Shown here piece after piece: positions 11,870 through 22,537 of a stretch of 64,000 bases of DNA. Each line of letters begins with the position of its first letter. Positions within the stretch are counted from its first letter, which is position 1. The position numbers and the translations under genes are program-made. Under the pieces are notes generated by a model, which was not told the DNA's origin, did no database searches, and saw nothing but the letters and a program-made list of their open reading frames with translations. Source of the DNA: Bubalus kerabau. Its lineage: Eukaryota; Chordata; Mammalia; Artiodactyla; Bovidae. Where the stretch lies: positions 49,336,801-49,400,800 of the forward strand of contig NC_073629.1 of assembly GCF_029407905.1 (NCBI RefSeq), in the 5' to 3' direction.

Positions 11870-12097
11870 TATTGTCAATATTCACTTTAACAAGCCTGTC
11901 ATATTTAGGAACTTTTTGTGATAACCCAATGATGTGTGTTGTATAAAATACGAAAAAGGCTTAGCTTAAAAGTAATTCCAAAGAAAGTTAAAAGTAATCA
12001 AGAGAGCATTTCCTGTTTGTACAAATGTTAACTGTTACTATGTTTAACTCCCGTATCAGTGGCCCAGTTGATTTGGGTTTTCTCTATTTCCTTCCAG

Positions 12098-12229
12098 TTT
12101 CCTGAATACTATGTTCACCGCATTCCCAGAAGCCGGGAGGTCCAGCAATCCTGGCTGTCTTCAGTGCTCACCACCTTGTACTCCATGTGGCTCTCTTTCC
12201 CCCTGACTTACCGAGTGAAGCCAGATTTG
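12098..12229 (+). CDS. ALG14: ALG14 internal coding exon (44 codons)
   Basis: ALG14 is the membrane-bound subunit that recruits cytosolic ALG13 to the ER; together they add the second GlcNAc to dolichyl-PP-GlcNAc in N-glycan assembly. The exon reads FPEYYVHRIPRSREVQQSWL at its start and ends ...YRVKPDL. The HRIPRSREVQQSW and SMWLSFPL blocks and the VKPDL end match the central part of mammalian ALG14 as I remember it (a protein of about 216 residues). A pyrimidine tract (TTCTCTATTTCCTTCCAG) precedes it and donor GTACGT follows at 12230. A branch-point-like TTTAACT lies about 50 nt upstream. The length is 132 bp with phase 0 at both ends by comparison with the family, so skipping would keep frame but lose 44 residues. 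There is no stop or frameshift, and splice sites are intact, which argues against a processed pseudogene. Neighbouring exons were not recognised. Confidence 0.88.
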
Positions 12230-12260
12230 GTACGTATCTGGTACCAAATACCAAATTTGG
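12225..12260 (+). promoter_or_regulatory. ALG14: Inverted repeats enclosing the ALG14 exon donor
   Basis: ATTTGGTAC (12225-12233) is the exact reverse complement of GTACCAAAT (12241-12249) with a 7-nt loop. A second stem pairs 12221-12232 with 12249-12260 (12 pairs, one G-U). Both would bury the donor GT at 12230-12231. CCAAATTTGG at 12251-12260 is also a perfect palindrome. The pairing is visible in the sequence; an effect on splicing is inference. Confidence 0.5.
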
Positions 12261-12684
12261 TGTTTGGAGGGGAGCGAGGGTCACTGTCCTATGGATGCTT
12301 TGTTGGTAATAGGACAAGCTGTTTTCTTAAACAGCTACCATTTATTATTGCGCTAGATACTGTACCAGGCCTTTTATTAACGTGTGCTAAGATTTATCAT
12401 TTCAGTGCACTTTGGTGAAGAATTTGTCTTCCCTGTCTGGCTATAACTTGAACTCTGAATTTGCCTTCTTCCTCCCTCTCTGTCTGATGGCAGTAAGAAC
12501 TAACAGAGCACTTCTTTAACCAATTTGTGCTCCTGTCCACCTGTGGTTCCTGAGCCAACATCATGTGCTTACTTGTCAGCTGGAAAAGAGCCAGTTTTTT
12601 AATTCCTTTTCAATACTTTTCTTGTTTTGTCAAAACTCTGTTACCGATACTCTGTAATGGCCTATTTAGAAAAGAATCGAAAAA

Positions 12685-12775
12685 AGTGTGGATATATGTA
12701 TCTTATTTACTTTGCTGAACACTTGCAGCAAGCACAACATTGTAAATCAATTATACCCCAGTAAAAATTTTAAAA
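12685..12775 (+). mobile_element. L1 3' terminal fragment
   Basis: Terminal L1 signature TACTTTGCTGAACACTTGCA followed by CACAACATTGTAAATCAATT and CCCCAGTAAAAA. Confidence 0.65.
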
Positions 12776-13335
12776 ATTGGCAATCTAGTAGGCAAATAAA
12801 ACTCTGTTACCAGAAATGATATACAATGGGCAGAATGTCATACACTCCCAAGTTTTTATAGGAAAGTAATACAGAAGATAGAAATGCGAAAACTTTATTA
12901 GTACACCGTATTAAACCTTACCTTCCTTATCTATAATGGTCTTAAATTCTCTGTGGATGAAGTTCTGTTACTAAATTCGAAATGCACTTCAGTGTAAGGC
13001 AGATCAGCAGATATGTTATCACAATAGTGTAGACAGCTCTTAAATAATATTCTCATTCCTGTTTAAGGCAGAATCCATTAATCTGTGTAGCCTTAAAGAA
13101 ACTTGATTAACTTACCTTATACATGATTTCTGGCACAGTGGATATTATTTTCATGAATAGTTGGACAAAAATGCACTTAGCTCTGATGATTTTGAAAGAT
13201 CTCTATCAGTTTGGTCCTTGCCCTTCACCAACTGAACTGCCATTCAAATGCCTCCTTTAGATTAGAATTTTAAAACCGGAATTTTCTATATGAATAATTT
13301 AGATTGTTTTTAAAAGCTATAATTTATAAGCAGTG
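12776..13335. other. Intronic sequence, no recognised element
   Basis: AT-rich unique-looking intron without an interpretable frame. Confidence 0.45.
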
Positions 13336-13339
13336 AAAT

Positions 13340-13490
13340 GCAAAGATCTTAAGTATATAATTAGACTATATCTCTTATCAAGATACAGAACATTTCTATC
13401 ACCCCACTGGCCCCTCCCCAAGCAACCAATTTCTGGTGATTCCTATCACCATAGATTAATTTTGCTTATATTTATTTTAAAATTTTTGAC
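13340..13490 (-). mobile_element. L1 fragment, antisense
   Basis: Matches the antisense L1 segment with AGATACAGAACATTTCTATC and TTCCTATCACCATAGATTAA. Confidence 0.55.
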
Positions 13491-13574
13491 AAAGTAAATT
13501 TATCTCAAAGTCTCCAACCACATTTTTAGTGTGTAAAATTCAGATGTTTTCTGAAAGATCATTAGTGCTCTTAA

Positions 13575-13794
13575 GGGACTTCCCTGGTGACTCGATGATA
13601 AAGAACCCACCTGCCAACACAGGAGACGCAAGTTTGATCCTTGGGTCGGGAAAATCCCCTGGAGGAGGAAATGGGAACCCACTGTGGTATTTTTGCCTGG
13701 AGAATTCCACGAACAGAGGACCCTGGTGGGCTGTAGTACATGGGGCCACAAAAGAGTTGGACATGACTGAGCAACTGAGCACACACGTGTGTAC
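13575..13794 (+). mobile_element. Bov-tA SINE with 9-bp TSD
   Basis: GGGACTTCCCTGGTGACTCG head and full Bov-A tail. TSD TGCTCTTAA at 13566-13574 and 13795-13803. Same orientation as the copy at 11676-11869, so the two flank the ALG14 exon as direct repeats. Confidence 0.93.
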
Positions 13795-14099
13795 TGCTCT
13801 TAAAGATTTAATTATTCCTGAAACTTAAGAGATAAAATGGAAGGAAGAAAAATGGGCTTCACATTTTCAGCTGGAAGTTCTGAGTTTACATTACTAAGTC
13901 ACTGGGGGTATGGCCACTGTCACAGGCAGCAGCCAGGGTCGGGTGTGAGGGCTGGAGGATGCGAAGGTGTGAAAGTGAGAAGGAGGCAATGACGTGATGG
14001 CTGGTGTCTGCTGTGGACGTGGAGGGCTCTGCTGTCTGCCTGGCCAAAGCGTTTGATACCCTTGTGGGAAGAGTAGCCGATGGGGCATGAAGACACTGG

Positions 14100-14225
14100 G
14101 TCCCAGGCTCATTTTGGCTTTTATTTGATTTTAGATCCCTTCTGGGCCTCATTCTCTACCTTAAAACAAAAGGACTGAACTAGATGTCCTCTCAGTTTCC
14201 TTCAAACTTAGTCTAAAATTTTGAG
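14100..14225 (+). mobile_element. MIR3-like fragment
   Basis: CTGGGCCTCATTCTCTACC, then GGACTGAACTAGATGTCCTC and a TCAAACTTAGTCTAAAATTT end, as in the MIR3 3' half. 13880-14100 just upstream is GC-richer and unassigned. Confidence 0.5.
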
Positions 14226-14576
14226 TGCCATAAATTTGCCTATAAAGAGTGGAAGGAAAAAAAAAAAAAACTATTATGTTTCTAAAGGAATAAGAGGGGG
14301 GAAAGGAGGGAATGTGAGGTACTTATTTCCACTTTAAACTGAGTTTTCAAAATTATTTCAAACCTGAACATTGTCCAGTCTGCTGTTCTGATATGGTTCG
14401 CGTCACAATATGAACTCCCACTTAGTGAAAGTTGCTTTTACACACACAGCAAGTTAACGGGTAAAAGGCCTTTTTTCCTACTTCAAAAGCAGAACTACAA
14501 CATGCAGCTCTCTCCTGTATTCGTCCTTGACTTTTTCTTTTTTAAAAAAATTATAAATGGCACTAATTCTTTTGAA

Positions 14577-16045
14577 TATTTTTGCCCTTTTAAACTGAAA
14601 TATAGTAAATTTATAGTGTTGTGTTAGTTTCAGGTATACAGAAGAGTGATTCAGTTGTGTGTGTGTGTGTGTGTATGTATATATGTTCTTTTTCAGATTC
14701 TTTTCCATTATAGGTTATTGCAAGATATTGATTATAGTTCCCTGTGCTGTACAGTAGACCTTGTTCTTTATCTCTTTTATGTATAGTAGTTTGTATCTGT
14801 TAACCTCAAACTAATTTGTCCCTCCACCTTCGTCCCCTTTGGTAACCAAAAGATTGTTTTCTATGTCTGTGAGTCTGTTTCTGTTTTGTAAATAAGTTTA
14901 TTTGTATCGGTTTTGTTTGTTTTTGGATTCCACGAATAAGTGATAACATATGGTACTGTCTTTCTCTGACTTATTTCACTTAGTATGATAATCTCTAGTT
15001 CCATTCATGATGCTGCAAATGGCATTGTTTCATTCTCTTTTATGCTGAGCAATATTTCATTGTATATGTATGCTACATTCTTATCCCTTCATCTGTTGGG
15101 CATGCTTACATTGCTTCCGTGTCTTGGGTATTATACATAGTGCTGCTATGAACATGTATCTTTTCAAATTAACATTTTTATCTTTTCTGGATCTGTGCTC
15201 AGGAGTGGGATTGCTAGGTCATATGGCAACTCTGTTTTTAATTTTTTAAGGAATGTCCATACTGTTTTCCTCAGTGACTGCATCAATTTACATTCCCACC
15301 AACCCTGCAAGAGGGTTCCCTTTTCTCCATGCCCTCAGCACTTAACTATTTGTAGACTTTTGGGTGATGGCCATTCTGACTCGTGTGAGTTTTGATTTTC
15401 ATTTCCCTAACAGTTAATGATGATGAGCATCTTTTCACGTACTGTTGACCATCTGTATGTCTTCCTTGGAGAATTGTCTCCAGATCTTCTGCCCATTTTT
15501 TGATTGGGTTGTTTGGTTTTTTGTTATTAAGTTGTATGAGCTGTTTGTATATTTTTGAAATTAAGCCCTTGTCATTTGCTTAATTTTCAAATATTTTCTC
15601 CATGTCTGTAGATTGTCTTTTTGTTCTGTCGAGGGTTTCCTTTGCTGTGTGAAAGCTTCTAAGTTTGATTAGGTCCTATTTGTTTATTTTTGCTTTTATT
15701 TCTATTGTCTTGGGAATATAGTCTGACAATTTATGTCAGAGAATGTTTTGCCTATGTTATTTTATAGTTTTATGGTATCATGTCTTACATTTAGGTCTTT
15801 AAGCCATTTTTAGTTTCTTTTTGTGTATAATATAAGGATGTATTCTAAGAATTGATTTACACATGACTGTCCAGCTTTCCCAGTACCACTTGCTAAAGAA
15901 ACTGCCTTTTCTCCATTGTATATTTTTGCCTCCTTTGTCAAAAATTAATTGACCGCGAGTGCCTGGGTTTATTTCTGGGCACTCTGTTCTGTTCCATTGA
16001 TCCATATGTCTCTTTTTGTGCATTCTTATGACTTTGACCAAAGTT
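14577..16045 (-). mobile_element. L1, 5'-truncated, antisense (about 1.47 kb)
   Basis: Begins with the antisense 3' end (AGTGTTGTGTTAGTTTCAGG), runs through TTCCCTGTGCTGTACAGTAG, TGATGCTGCAAATGGCATTG, TTGCTAGGTCATATGGCAAC and ends in the ORF2-proximal block TGTTCCATTGATCCATATGT. A GT microsatellite sits at 14656-14676. Frames are broken. Confidence 0.88.
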
Positions 16046-16194
16046 TCTTTACTTCTGTTAAAAAGAAAACCCCACTTTTAGAAACAGTAGTAATATCAGA
16101 CCTTAAATTACCTGAGTTGTCTGAACAGCAAGGCGATTTTCTGCTTCACCTCAGTTGTATGCACCTGAGCCAGTAAGCTGACTCTCCATTCAGC

Positions 16195-16275
16195 TGTCTC
16201 TGCTCCTTACTTTGTCATCTGTAAAACAGACATAAAGCCACTTTCCTTGTTTCAGAGCGAATGGTGAATAATAGA
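16195..16275 (+). mobile_element. MIR 3' fragment
   Basis: TGTCATCTGTAAAACAGACA resembles the MIR 3' core; short and tentative. Confidence 0.35.
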
Positions 16276-16314
16276 ACATTTCAATGTTTTTTAAATGGAA
16301 ATTCCATCTGGTAT

Positions 16315-16560
16315 ATAATAGCTAACATTTATTGACCACACTTATATGTGCCAGGCTTGGTCCTTAGTACTTGCCTTCATGCTGTATGAGGTGGGTAGTA
16401 CTGTTATGCACATTTAATGGAGGAGGAAACTCAGGCTCTGTAAGACAGGAAGTTACTTGCCCAGAGTATGCAAAACCAGGAAATAACAGAGCTAGGTCTA
16501 GAATCCAGGTCTTTCTGATTCCACAGCCCAAAGCCTTAACTACTGGACTGTATGCCCCAT
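16315..16560 (-). mobile_element. MIR, near full length, antisense
   Basis: AGCTAACATTTATTGACCAC start, then GGAGGAGGAAACTCAGGCTC, AACAGAGCTAGGTCTAGAAT and CCTTAACTACTGGACTGTAT. Confidence 0.72.
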
Positions 16561-17073
16561 TCTGGCTCATCATGGAAAGTGTATTCATTCATATAGGCCA
16601 ATTAGAAGTCAATTAATAGATTACTTTTAAAATAAATTATGTTAAATATCAGTCCTCTAATTGAGTATGTAAATTTAAATATACCCCAACAGCTCAAGTA
16701 CTTGCTTTCAAAATAGATTTAATAAAGACTGATCTAATTGAATAATAGTAATAATAGTATATATTTCAAAATTAAGTATCGTGTATATTTGTCAAAATAG
16801 AATATTTTTAGAATTCAAAATGGATAATTCAAATAAGTATTAATAAAGAAGTATTACAGAATTTTACAAATGAGACTGATGTGGAAAATTGATTGAATTC
16901 ATATTTATCAGTTTTCTATTATAGAAAGTCATATGTAAAACCATTGTAAGAATATGTAATATTATATCTTAATTTAACTTTTTGAATGAGATAGTAATCT
17001 AAAAACTCAGGTTGTTTTGAGGGAAAAGTGTAGAATTGTGCTTATTGAGCATGTATTAAAAGGCATGCTTGTT

Positions 17074-17188
17074 TGGGGGACTTCCCTAGAAGTCCAGTGG
17101 TTAAGACTCCAAGCCTCCAATGTAGGGAGCTTGGGTGTGATCCCTGGTCAGCAAACAGCTCCCACATGCCATGCAGTGGAAAAAAAGT
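17074..17188 (+). mobile_element. tRNA-Glu SINE (CHR/SINE2 type) with 8-bp TSD
   Basis: GGGGACTTCCCTAGAAGTCC head with B-box-like GGTGTGATCCC and an A-rich tail. TSD CATGCTTG at 17064-17071 and 17189-17196. No Bov-A unit. Confidence 0.82.
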
Positions 17189-17439
17189 CATGCTTGCTTC
17201 TTCTAAGCCAGTTATTAGATGAAAAGCATCTTAGAGGAAAGGTTATAAACTCTAATTTGGAGGCCTGAATCTAATCTTTACTAATTGGAATGGATGGTTT
17301 CTTCTTTTACAAGGTCATGAAATAACTTTTTAGGTGGTTCTGATATTTCACGTATCATATTTTTCCAAGAAATATGGCTTTGCCAGGCATCCTGTGAATA
17401 AGAGTCGTAAGTTCCTAAGGGTATCCTTGAGTCTAAAAA

Positions 17440-17660
17440 GACAGTTGGACAGAAAATAGATTATTGGTTGCCAGCATCTGAGGTGGGGGAGGGACTGACT
17501 ACAAAAAAAACTTGAAGGAACATTTTTGGGTGAAAAGCTGTTCTGTATTTTGATTGTGGTGGTGATGGTGGTTGTTAATGCATGTGTTTGTCATAACTAA
17601 GACTTGTGTGCTAAAAAGGATAAATTTCACTCTATAAATTATATCCTAAATAAATATCAG
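17440..17660 (+). mobile_element. L1 3' end fragment
   Basis: ATTATTGGTTGCCAGCATCT and GTGGTGGTGATGGTGGTTGT followed by AAATTTCACTCTATAAATTA, a typical old L1 tail. Confidence 0.6.
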
Positions 17661-18200
17661 TTTTAAAATCTGAATCGTGGCTGAAAGCCTCAAATCTTTG
17701 CCTCCCAGTAGCTTCATATATAGCATGTAATTATCTTTGAGTAAAAGTGATTTGGTGAATCGTTGCTTACTCCTCCCTACACCTCACCACGCTAGTGTTT
17801 TTAAGACCCTCTCTTAAGTGGCACAAATACCAGAGTCGAGTTACAGCATTTATCTAAAATTTCTAACACAAAATTCAACTCCTTTGCCGAATTACGAATC
17901 TGGGTCAGGGAACATCACTAGCAGCCAAAAATGACATAGTTCATTAAATGAGCTGAGATTTCTAGTCATTCCAATCACTTATTATTTTATATTTGTCTCT
18001 GTAACCTTGGAAACAGCAAGTAGAGCTGGTCAAGTTTGCGATGCTGTATTATATGTTTGATTCTAGGTGAGTCTGTCATCATCAAAGAGTTAGTTATTGA
18101 AAGTATATGTTAAATGCCTTCTGCTTTTCCCCTTGTACTGCTTATCCACTTGTACATCCAGTAGGCATCTGAAACTTTCTTGGTTCAAAATTGTAGGTAT
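17661..18200. other. Intronic sequence, no recognised element
   Basis: No gene or repeat recognised. Confidence 0.45.
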
Positions 18201-18206
18201 TTCCTA

Positions 18207-18340
18207 TTTTTCCCAGGTGGCACAGTGGTAAAGATTCCACCTGCCAACTCAGGAGACACAAGAGATGTGGGTTTGATCCCTGGGTTGGGAAGGTTCCCTG
18301 GAGAAGGAAAGGACAGTGCACTCCAGTATTCTTCCCTGAG
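18207..18340 (+). mobile_element. Bov-tA SINE, 3'-truncated
   Basis: tRNA head (TTCCCAGGTGGCACAGTGGT), B-box TTTGATCCC and the first part of Bov-A (CACTCCAGTATTCTTCCCTG), then stops abruptly before an alternating CG/CA tract. Confidence 0.85.
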
Positions 18341-18344
18341 CTCT

Positions 18345-18352
18345 TGCATGCA

Positions 18353-18389
<37 letters not shown>

Positions 18390-18401
18390 GTACATGCATG
18401 C
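18345..18401. repeat. 57-nt perfect alternating pyrimidine-purine tract (Z-DNA prone)
   Basis: Every step from 18345 to 18401 alternates pyrimidine and purine: TGCATGCACGTG, then a CG run, a CA run of about 12 units and GTACATGCATGC. GCATGC palindromes occur at both ends. Confidence 0.9.
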
Positions 18402-18548
18402 TAAGTCACTTCAGTCATGTCCGACTCTTTGCGACACTATGGACTGTAGCCTGCCAGGCTCCTCTGTCCCTGGGGCTTCTCAGAGTACTGGAGTGGGTTA
18501 CCATGCCCTTCTCCAGAGGAACTTCCTGACCCAGGGATCAAACATACA
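18395..18548 (-). mobile_element. Bov-tA SINE, antisense, truncated
   Basis: Starts with the reverse of the SINE 3' end (CTAAGTCACTTCAGTCATGT), passes GTTACCATGCCCTTCTCCAG and stops in the B-box region (GACCCAGGGATCAAAC). Opposite orientation to 18207-18340. Confidence 0.85.
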
Positions 18549-18559
18549 CTCTTCCCCAT

Positions 18560-19375
18560 CTTGGTAAACTTACTTAAGTCAAGTTTTCTAGGAGACATCT
18601 TTGATTTATCACTGCCACACCCTACTCCTGTTCAACAGCAAGCCCTGCCAGCCATGTCTTCACAATTTATCATGATTTCTGTCTGTTTCCATCCATGTTC
18701 ACTGTCCCCCTGCCATCAAGCACCACCCCATCCATCCCCATTGCATGGTCTCTTGCCTGCCTGTGGACATTCATAACCCCCTGCAATTTTACCACTCAGC
18801 AGCCAATGTGATTTATAATGTAAATCAGAGTGAGTCTCTTACTCCTCACAGAATGCTGTTACATCCAGCAGCCTTCTATGTTCTTAGAATAACATCCAAA
18901 TTTCTCACTGTAGCCTGCATGCTCCAGCCTGACCAGCTTCTCTAACCTCTTCTCCTCCTCCTCTCTTTCCCTAGTTTTCTGTATGCCAGACAGACCTGCC
19001 TTTTTTTCTCCTCCAACAAACCCCTCTGATTCATATCTCAGAGCCTTTGTACATGCCGTTTCCTGTGGGTGGGGTTCTTCACACCTGCTCTAAATGTGAC
19101 TGGTGCCTTTCTGTTCTCTGAGCTCAAATGTTCCCTCCTCACAAAGGCCTCCCCTGATACAAGCCCTTCCTCCAGCCCATGTCCTCACCTCTCTGAGAGA
19201 CTGCCCTGCTTTAGTTTCTTCAGAGTCCTAATCCCACTTTTAAAAAAAGAAAAGAAAAAGCTATTTTATGTATGTGTTCGTCGTTCCATAAGAAACTGCA
19301 GCTGCCGTGTTACTGTAGCGCTGCAGCAGTGCCTGGCGCTTGGTAACCTCTCAGTACGTATTTTTGATGAATGGT
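18560..19375 (+). mobile_element. Ancient LINE-type repeat (L2/CR1-like), sense
   Basis: Contains TGATTTATAATGTAAATCAG, CAGAGCCTTTGTACATGCCG, GAGCTCAAATGTTCCCTCCT, AAAGGCCTCCCCTGATACAA and an end with CAGTGCCTGGCGCTTGGTAA. A frame through it (19069-19845) continues into the BOV-A2 and is not a gene. Confidence 0.62.
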
Positions 19376-19980
19376 CCAGTCACTGTGCTAAGTTCTGGTG
19401 CCTTATGGTGGCGAGTGAACACTGCTATGGGAGTATCACAGAAGAACTCCGTGGTTCCCTCACTCACAAATGGTGGTCAGAGACCCTGCTCTGTGACAGG
19501 ATTTATCCTGAGTGTGAGAAGTATGAAAGTAAGCACAGTAGACAGCAGTCTTGCCCACAGCTGGGTTATTATAGTGCAATAGTCCTCTGGGGCGGAGAAG
19601 GCAATGGCACCCCACTCCAGTATTCTTGCCTGGAGAATCCCATGGATGGAGGAACCTGGAAGGCTGCAGTCCATGGGGTCGCTGAGGGTCGGACACGACT
19701 GAGCGACTTCACTTTCACTTTTCACTTGCATGCATTGGAGAAGGAAATGGCACCCCACTCCAGTATTCTTGCCTGGAGAGTCCCAGGGATGGGGGAGCCT
19801 GGTGAGCTGCCGTCTATGGGGTCGCGCACAGTAGGACACGACTAAAGTGACTTAGCAGCAGGTCCTCTGGGGAGCTGGATATGGCTTGAGAGTGGAGATG
19901 ACATTTAAGCAAAGATGGATAAGAGTTAATCAGTCAGAGAATAGAAAAAAGGTCATTTTAAGAAGAGTAAAAGATTAATA
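19376..19980 (-). mobile_element. Ancient LINE-type repeat, antisense, interrupted by BOV-A2
   Basis: CCAGTCACTGTGCTAAGTTC before the BOV-A2 and TGGAGATGACATTTAAGCAA after it fit the antisense start of the same old family. Together with 18560-19375 it forms an old inverted arrangement. Confidence 0.4.
19593..19861 (+). mobile_element. BOV-A2 dimer SINE with 11-bp TSD
   Basis: Complete dimer with CACTTTTCACTTGCATGCAT linker. TSD GTCCTCTGGGG at 19582-19592 and 19862-19872. Confidence 0.95.
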
Positions 19981-20344
19981 AGTCAGTTGAGTGAATCACA
20001 TAATGTATATAAGATTGAAGTCTTTAGACTGTACCTTTATTAATTAGCATTTCACATATAATATTTTATTGTTATTAGAAATTAATGAGATCCAAAACTT
20101 AAGACCTGAATGCAGTAGCAAGGTAGTCATTTTTATAATGTTAATTATTATGGGTACTTGTTAAGATGACATATGGGACTTTTTTCTCTATAAACCCCAT
20201 AAACAGATTTTTTTTCATTAAAGTGCAATAGTATTTAAAGGAAATGACCACTTAAACATTTTATTGATTTATCATTTTGATTCATGTGAATGGAACACCT
20301 TAAAGTCGTATTTTTAAAAATTTTAAGAAAAATAAAATTTTTTA

Positions 20345-20535
20345 AACTCTCCCTGTGTCAGTTACTGTTCTCTGTGCTTTACCTATGTTAACTCATTTAA
20401 TTCCCTTAGCAGTCCTGTGACATAGTACTCTTTATCTCTGTTCTATGGATAAAAAGCTCAAAATCCAGAGAGGTCTGAGCAACCAAGGTCACAAACCTAG
20501 TCAGAGTAGCATAGTTCCAGTTCTCTTAGAAGTGT
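20345..20535 (-). mobile_element. MIR, antisense
   Basis: GTTAACTCATTTAATTCCCT, then GAGAGGTCTGAGCAACCAAG and GTCACAAACCTAGTCAGAGT. Confidence 0.6.
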
Positions 20536-20984
20536 ATCAGGTTCTGCCAGAGTTAGATAACTTATTCAATAGAAACTTAACTAGTATTTTTTAATGTCTG
20601 TATTGCAGCAGCACGGAAAGCAGCACTGGCTAAATAAAATATAACCAGTGTCCTCAAGAAGCTTATATTTAGTTAGCTTCAAGGAAAATGGAATAAAGAA
20701 ATAACAGGTAGACATGAAATAGTAATTCTGTTGCGGGGGGAAGCCATTTAAATCAGAAATAGTTCTTCCATCTCTTCAGCCTGCGCCTTGTTTGGTAGCT
20801 GAGATTCTTTTAAAAAGCATTTGAGTAGATTTTTTAGCATTTTTTTTTTTGTTTTGAAATGATTACAGATTCCAAGAAGTTGCAGAAATAGTACATAGCG
20901 TTCCAGGTACTCTTCACCGAGCTTCCCCTAGTGGTGGTTCTTATTTAACTGTAGTGCAAAATTGGTATTAGTATAATACTGTTA

Positions 20985-21266
20985 GGGTCTTCCCTAGTGG
21001 TTCAGTGGTAAAGAACCCTCCTGCAATGCACGAGACGGGGCAGGAGCCGCGTGTTTGATTCCTTGGTTGGGAAGATCCCCTGGAAAAGGAAATGGCAACC
21101 CACTCTAGTATTCTTGCCTGGGAAATTCCATGGACAGAGGAGCCTGACAGGCTGCAACTCATGGGGATCACAAAAGAGTCAGACTCAACAGAACACAACA
21201 CACACTAGTACACACACTATAGTAATTTTCTAAAACCACACTTTGTGTGTGTGTGTGTGTCCCCAC
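20985..21266 (+). mobile_element. Bov-tA SINE plus CA/GT-rich tail, inside L1
   Basis: Bov-tA body 20985-21207, then a CACACA/GTGTGT-containing tail. TSD AATACTGTTA (20975-20984) and AATACTATTA (21267-21276), one mismatch, so SINE and tail behave as one insertion. Confidence 0.85.
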
Positions 21267-21676
21267 AATACTATTAACCAGACTAAAAACCTTATTCAGT
21301 TTTCACTGTTTTTCATATGTGTTCATGTGTGGTTATGTGTGTGTGTGTGTGTAGTTCTGTGCTGTTTTAATCCATGTGTCAAAGTCGAGGTACATAACTG
21401 TTTCACATCACTGCCAGAGAACTGTGCTAGCCCTGTACTAGCCCCAGTCCATGTTCCATGGTAGCCATTAATTCGTTTTCCATCACTATAGTTTGTCATT
21501 TCAAGAATATTCTATAAGTGGAATCACCCAGTATGAAACTTTTTGAAATTTACTTTATACACTGAGCTTAATGCCCTTGATATCCATTCAGTTTTTTTAT
21601 ATGTATCAATAATTCCTTTTTATTGTTAAATAGGAATTCATCCTATGGATGTACTACAATTTGTTTAACCATTTAT

Positions 21677-22537
21677 CAGTTCAGTTCAGTTCAGTTGCTC
21701 AGTCGTGTCCAACTCTGTGCGACCCCATGAATCACTGCACGCCAGGCCTCCCTGTCCATCACCAACTCCCGGAGTTCACTCAGACTCACGTCCATCGAGT
21801 CAGTGATGCAATCCAGCCATCTCATCCTCTGTCGTCCCCTTCTCCTCCTGCCCCCAGTCCTTCCCAGCATCGGAGTCTTTTCCAATGAGTCACCTCTTCA
21901 CATGAGGTGGCCAGAGTACTGGAGTTTCAGCTTTAGCATCATTCCTTCCAAAGAAATCCCAGGGCTGATCTCCTTCAGAATGGACTGGTTGAATCTCCTT
22001 GCAGTCCAAGGGACTCTCAAGAGTCTTCTCCAACACCACAGTTCAAAAGCATCAATTCTTTGGTGCTCAGCTTTCTTCACAGTCCAGCTCTGACATCCAT
22101 ACATGACCACTGGAAAAGCCATAGCCTTGACTAGACGGACCTTTGTTGGCAAAGTAATGTCTCTGCTTTTCTAGGTTGTCTATGTTATCTACGTTGGTCA
22201 TAACTTTTCTTCCAAGGAGTAAGCATCTTTTAATTTCATGGCTGCAGTCACCATCTGCAGTGATTTTGGAGCCCAAAAAAATAAAGTCTGACACTGTTTC
22301 CACTGTTTCCCCATCTATTTCCCATGAAGTGATGGGACCAGATACCATGATCTTCGTTTTCTGAATGTTGAGCTTTAAGCCAACTTTTTCACTCTCCACT
22401 TTCACTTTCATCAAGAGGCTTTTGAGTTCCTCTTCACTTTCTGCCATAAGGGTGGTGTCATCTGCATATCTGAGGTTATTGATATTTCTCCTGGCAATCT
22501 TGATTCCAGCTTGTGCTTCTTCCAGCCCAGCCCAGTA
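21677..22537 (-). mobile_element. BovB (RTE) LINE, 5'-truncated, with 11-bp TSD
   Basis: Antisense copy of the BovB 3' part. The diagnostic CTGAACTGAACTGAACTGA 3' end lies at 21677 (reverse strand). The minus frame 22615-22067 carries the reverse-transcriptase YADD motif at 22468-22457, then HEIKR and LLLGRKVM blocks; the reading frame shifts near 22100-22150 and continues as a MVMYGCQSW-type block. Exact TSD TAACCATTTAT at 21666-21676 and 22538-22548 splits the host L1 precisely. Inactive: truncated and frameshifted. Confidence 0.95.

Larger units (their letters stand above)
1..12097 (+). other. ALG14: Upstream ALG14 intron (partial), inferred
   Basis: This stretch precedes the ALG14 exon on the + strand. 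No preceding ALG14 exon (the glycine-rich nucleotide-binding region expected from the family) was recognised in it, so it is read as the 3' part of the upstream intron. It contains old MIR, L2-like and L1 fragments and three young SINEs, listed separately. This is inference from gene structure; transcription is not shown by the sequence. Confidence 0.7.

Noticed and set aside
14656..14676. GT repeat as a regulatory element
   Set aside because: Ordinary microsatellite expansion inside an L1 3' UTR.
19069..19845. 258-codon plus-strand frame
   Set aside because: Runs from an ancient L2-like repeat into a BOV-A2 SINE; no gene-like start or splice context.
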